From the NCBI GenBank assembly GCA_963815305.1, contig CAWFFW010000001.1, positions 2,728,001-2,792,000 on the forward strand: 64,000 nt of DNA. Reading direction: 5' to 3'. The notes beneath the pieces were generated by a model. It ran no database searches. It had not been told where the DNA came from and saw only the letters and a list, made by a program, of their open reading frames with translations. How positions within the stretch are numbered: position 1 is the first letter of the stretch; every line of letters starts with the position of its first letter. Origin of the DNA: CAXBID01 sp963815305. Lineage in GTDB: Bacteria > Bacteroidota > Bacteroidia > Flavobacteriales > Flavobacteriaceae. Shown here in pieces: positions 63,482 to 64,000 of the stretch. A program made the position numbers and the translations under genes.

Positions 63482-63721
63482 ATGGCAAGACAAAGTATAT
63501 CATTCACAAAGCCGAACGATGAATGGCTAAAAACCCAAGTGGACCAAAACGAATATTCTAGCAAGAGTGAACTAGTAAATGATTTAATCAGACAAGCTAG
63601 AAAACAACAAGTTGAAGTTGATTGGATTCGTGCTAAATTGGTAAAAGCTGAAAACAGCGGATTTACAAGCGACAGTAAAAATGACATTTTAGCTCAATCA
63701 AAGTCTTTACTTAATGACTAA
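63482..63721 (+). CDS. parD: ParD-like ribbon-helix-helix antitoxin
   Basis: A 79-residue protein of the CC2985/ParD family: ARQSISFTKPNDEWLKTQVDQNEYSSKSELVNDLIRQARKQQ is the RHH DNA-binding region, followed by the toxin-binding tail VEVDWIRAKLVKAENSGFTSDSKNDILAQSKSLLND. It begins 60 bp after the cassette core and overlaps the toxin gene by 8 bp. It binds and neutralizes ParE and represses the pair. Confidence 0.88.
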   Translation: MARQSISFTKPNDEWLKTQVDQNEYSSKSELVNDLIRQARKQQVEVDWIRAKLVKAENSGFTSDSKNDILAQSKSLLND

Positions 63722-64000
63722 ATACAGATTAAGTAACGAAGCAAAAAATGACTTGATAAGAATTCATCATTACGGAGTGAGAAAATTTGGAATTACCCAA
63801 GCGGATAAATACTTCGAATCATTTTTTGTGTATTTTGATATTATTGCTCAAAGACCATATTCTTTCGAATCCGTTGATTATATAAAAAAAGATTATAGAC
63901 GCTGTGTTTGTGGAATTGATAGTATTTACTTCAAAGTAAATGAAAATACTGTTGAAATAATGGCAATTGTTGGAAGACAAGATTTGAATGACAAATTATA
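63714..64000 (+). CDS. parE: RelE/ParE-type toxin (reaches window end)
   Basis: At least 95 codons from ATG 63714: MTKYRLSNEAKNDLIRIHHYGVRKFGITQADKYFESFF, then FDIIAQRPYSFESVDYIKKDYRRCVCGIDSIYFKVNENTVEIMAIVGRQDL. This is the RelE/ParE fold, with the usual Y(I/Y)xxxYRRxxxGxHxIYF-like core (here DYRRCVCGIDSIYFKV). The window ends two bases into what is probably its stop codon. ParE toxins target gyrase; the overlap with the antitoxin gene marks a coupled pair and the cassette is probably stabilized by it. Confidence 0.85.
   Translation, partial: MTKYRLSNEAKNDLIRIHHYGVRKFGITQADKYFESFFVYFDIIAQRPYSFESVDYIKKDYRRCVCGIDSIYFKVNENTVEIMAIVGRQDLNDKL

Overview
The window looks like a chromosomal segment of a low-GC marine Flavobacteriaceae (Bacteroidota). 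Supporting signs are type IX secretion (T9SS) C-terminal sorting domains, a TTTG-N19-TANNTTTG-like promoter, DUF4286, HTTM, DUF6428 and Bfm/Mob family proteins, and absence of Shine-Dalgarno-rich starts. No close relative can be named from sequence alone.

Layout. 0-10.7 kb is a nitrogen-assimilation block: two Amt ammonium transporters with a PII protein between them and an outer-membrane porin, divergent from gltBD (GOGAT). 10.7-11.5 kb is a decayed beta-helix/T9SS gene. 11.5-21.4 kb holds a TPR histidine kinase/LuxR-type regulator pair and a cluster of secreted proteins (NHL-repeat lipoprotein, class 3 lipase, lipoprotein, leucine-rich-repeat-like T9SS protein, small membrane protein). Three promoters in it share one precisely spaced palindrome module. 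21.5-48.1 kb is mostly core chromosome: fbp, aspartate kinase, an OlsF-like ornithine-lipid acyltransferase fusion, an ars-like cluster, mgtE, rsmA, serS, ribF, a secreted metalloprotease, pth, rplY, prs and tRNA-Leu(CAA).

48.1 to about 57.5 kb is an integrative mobilizable element beside tRNA-Leu: tyrosine recombinase, XRE regulator, three linked accessory genes (one HEPN-like), a TraG/VirD4-type coupling protein, a DUF5712/MobB-like relaxase, BfmA/BtgA mobilization protein, a candidate oriT, a DUF6876 protein and Ssb. No type IV secretion genes are present, so it would need a helper.

58.0 kb to the end is the most interesting part: an integron-like gene-cassette array. A tyrosine recombinase ending in SPLDSL (IntI1 ends in SPLDAL), broken by a one-base frameshift, is followed by an attI-like hairpin and cassettes separated by folded repeats of about 125-135 bp resembling attC sites. 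In all three cassettes where both ends survive, the first 10 bases are the exact reverse complement of the 10 bases opening that cassette's own repeat. This is the hallmark of attC recombination, here with non-canonical core sequences. Cassettes carry a transglutaminase-like protein, a DUF1905-like protein and a ParD/ParE-type toxin-antitoxin pair. An IS110-family element has entered the repeats twice at the same point. Its upstream non-coding DNA folds into a bridge-RNA-like loop whose unpaired strands match the attC-like target.

Four genes (LRR-like, CarboxypepD-like, a 124-aa island gene, the array recombinase) each need one single-base correction to be intact. Real decay and sequencing error cannot be separated here.
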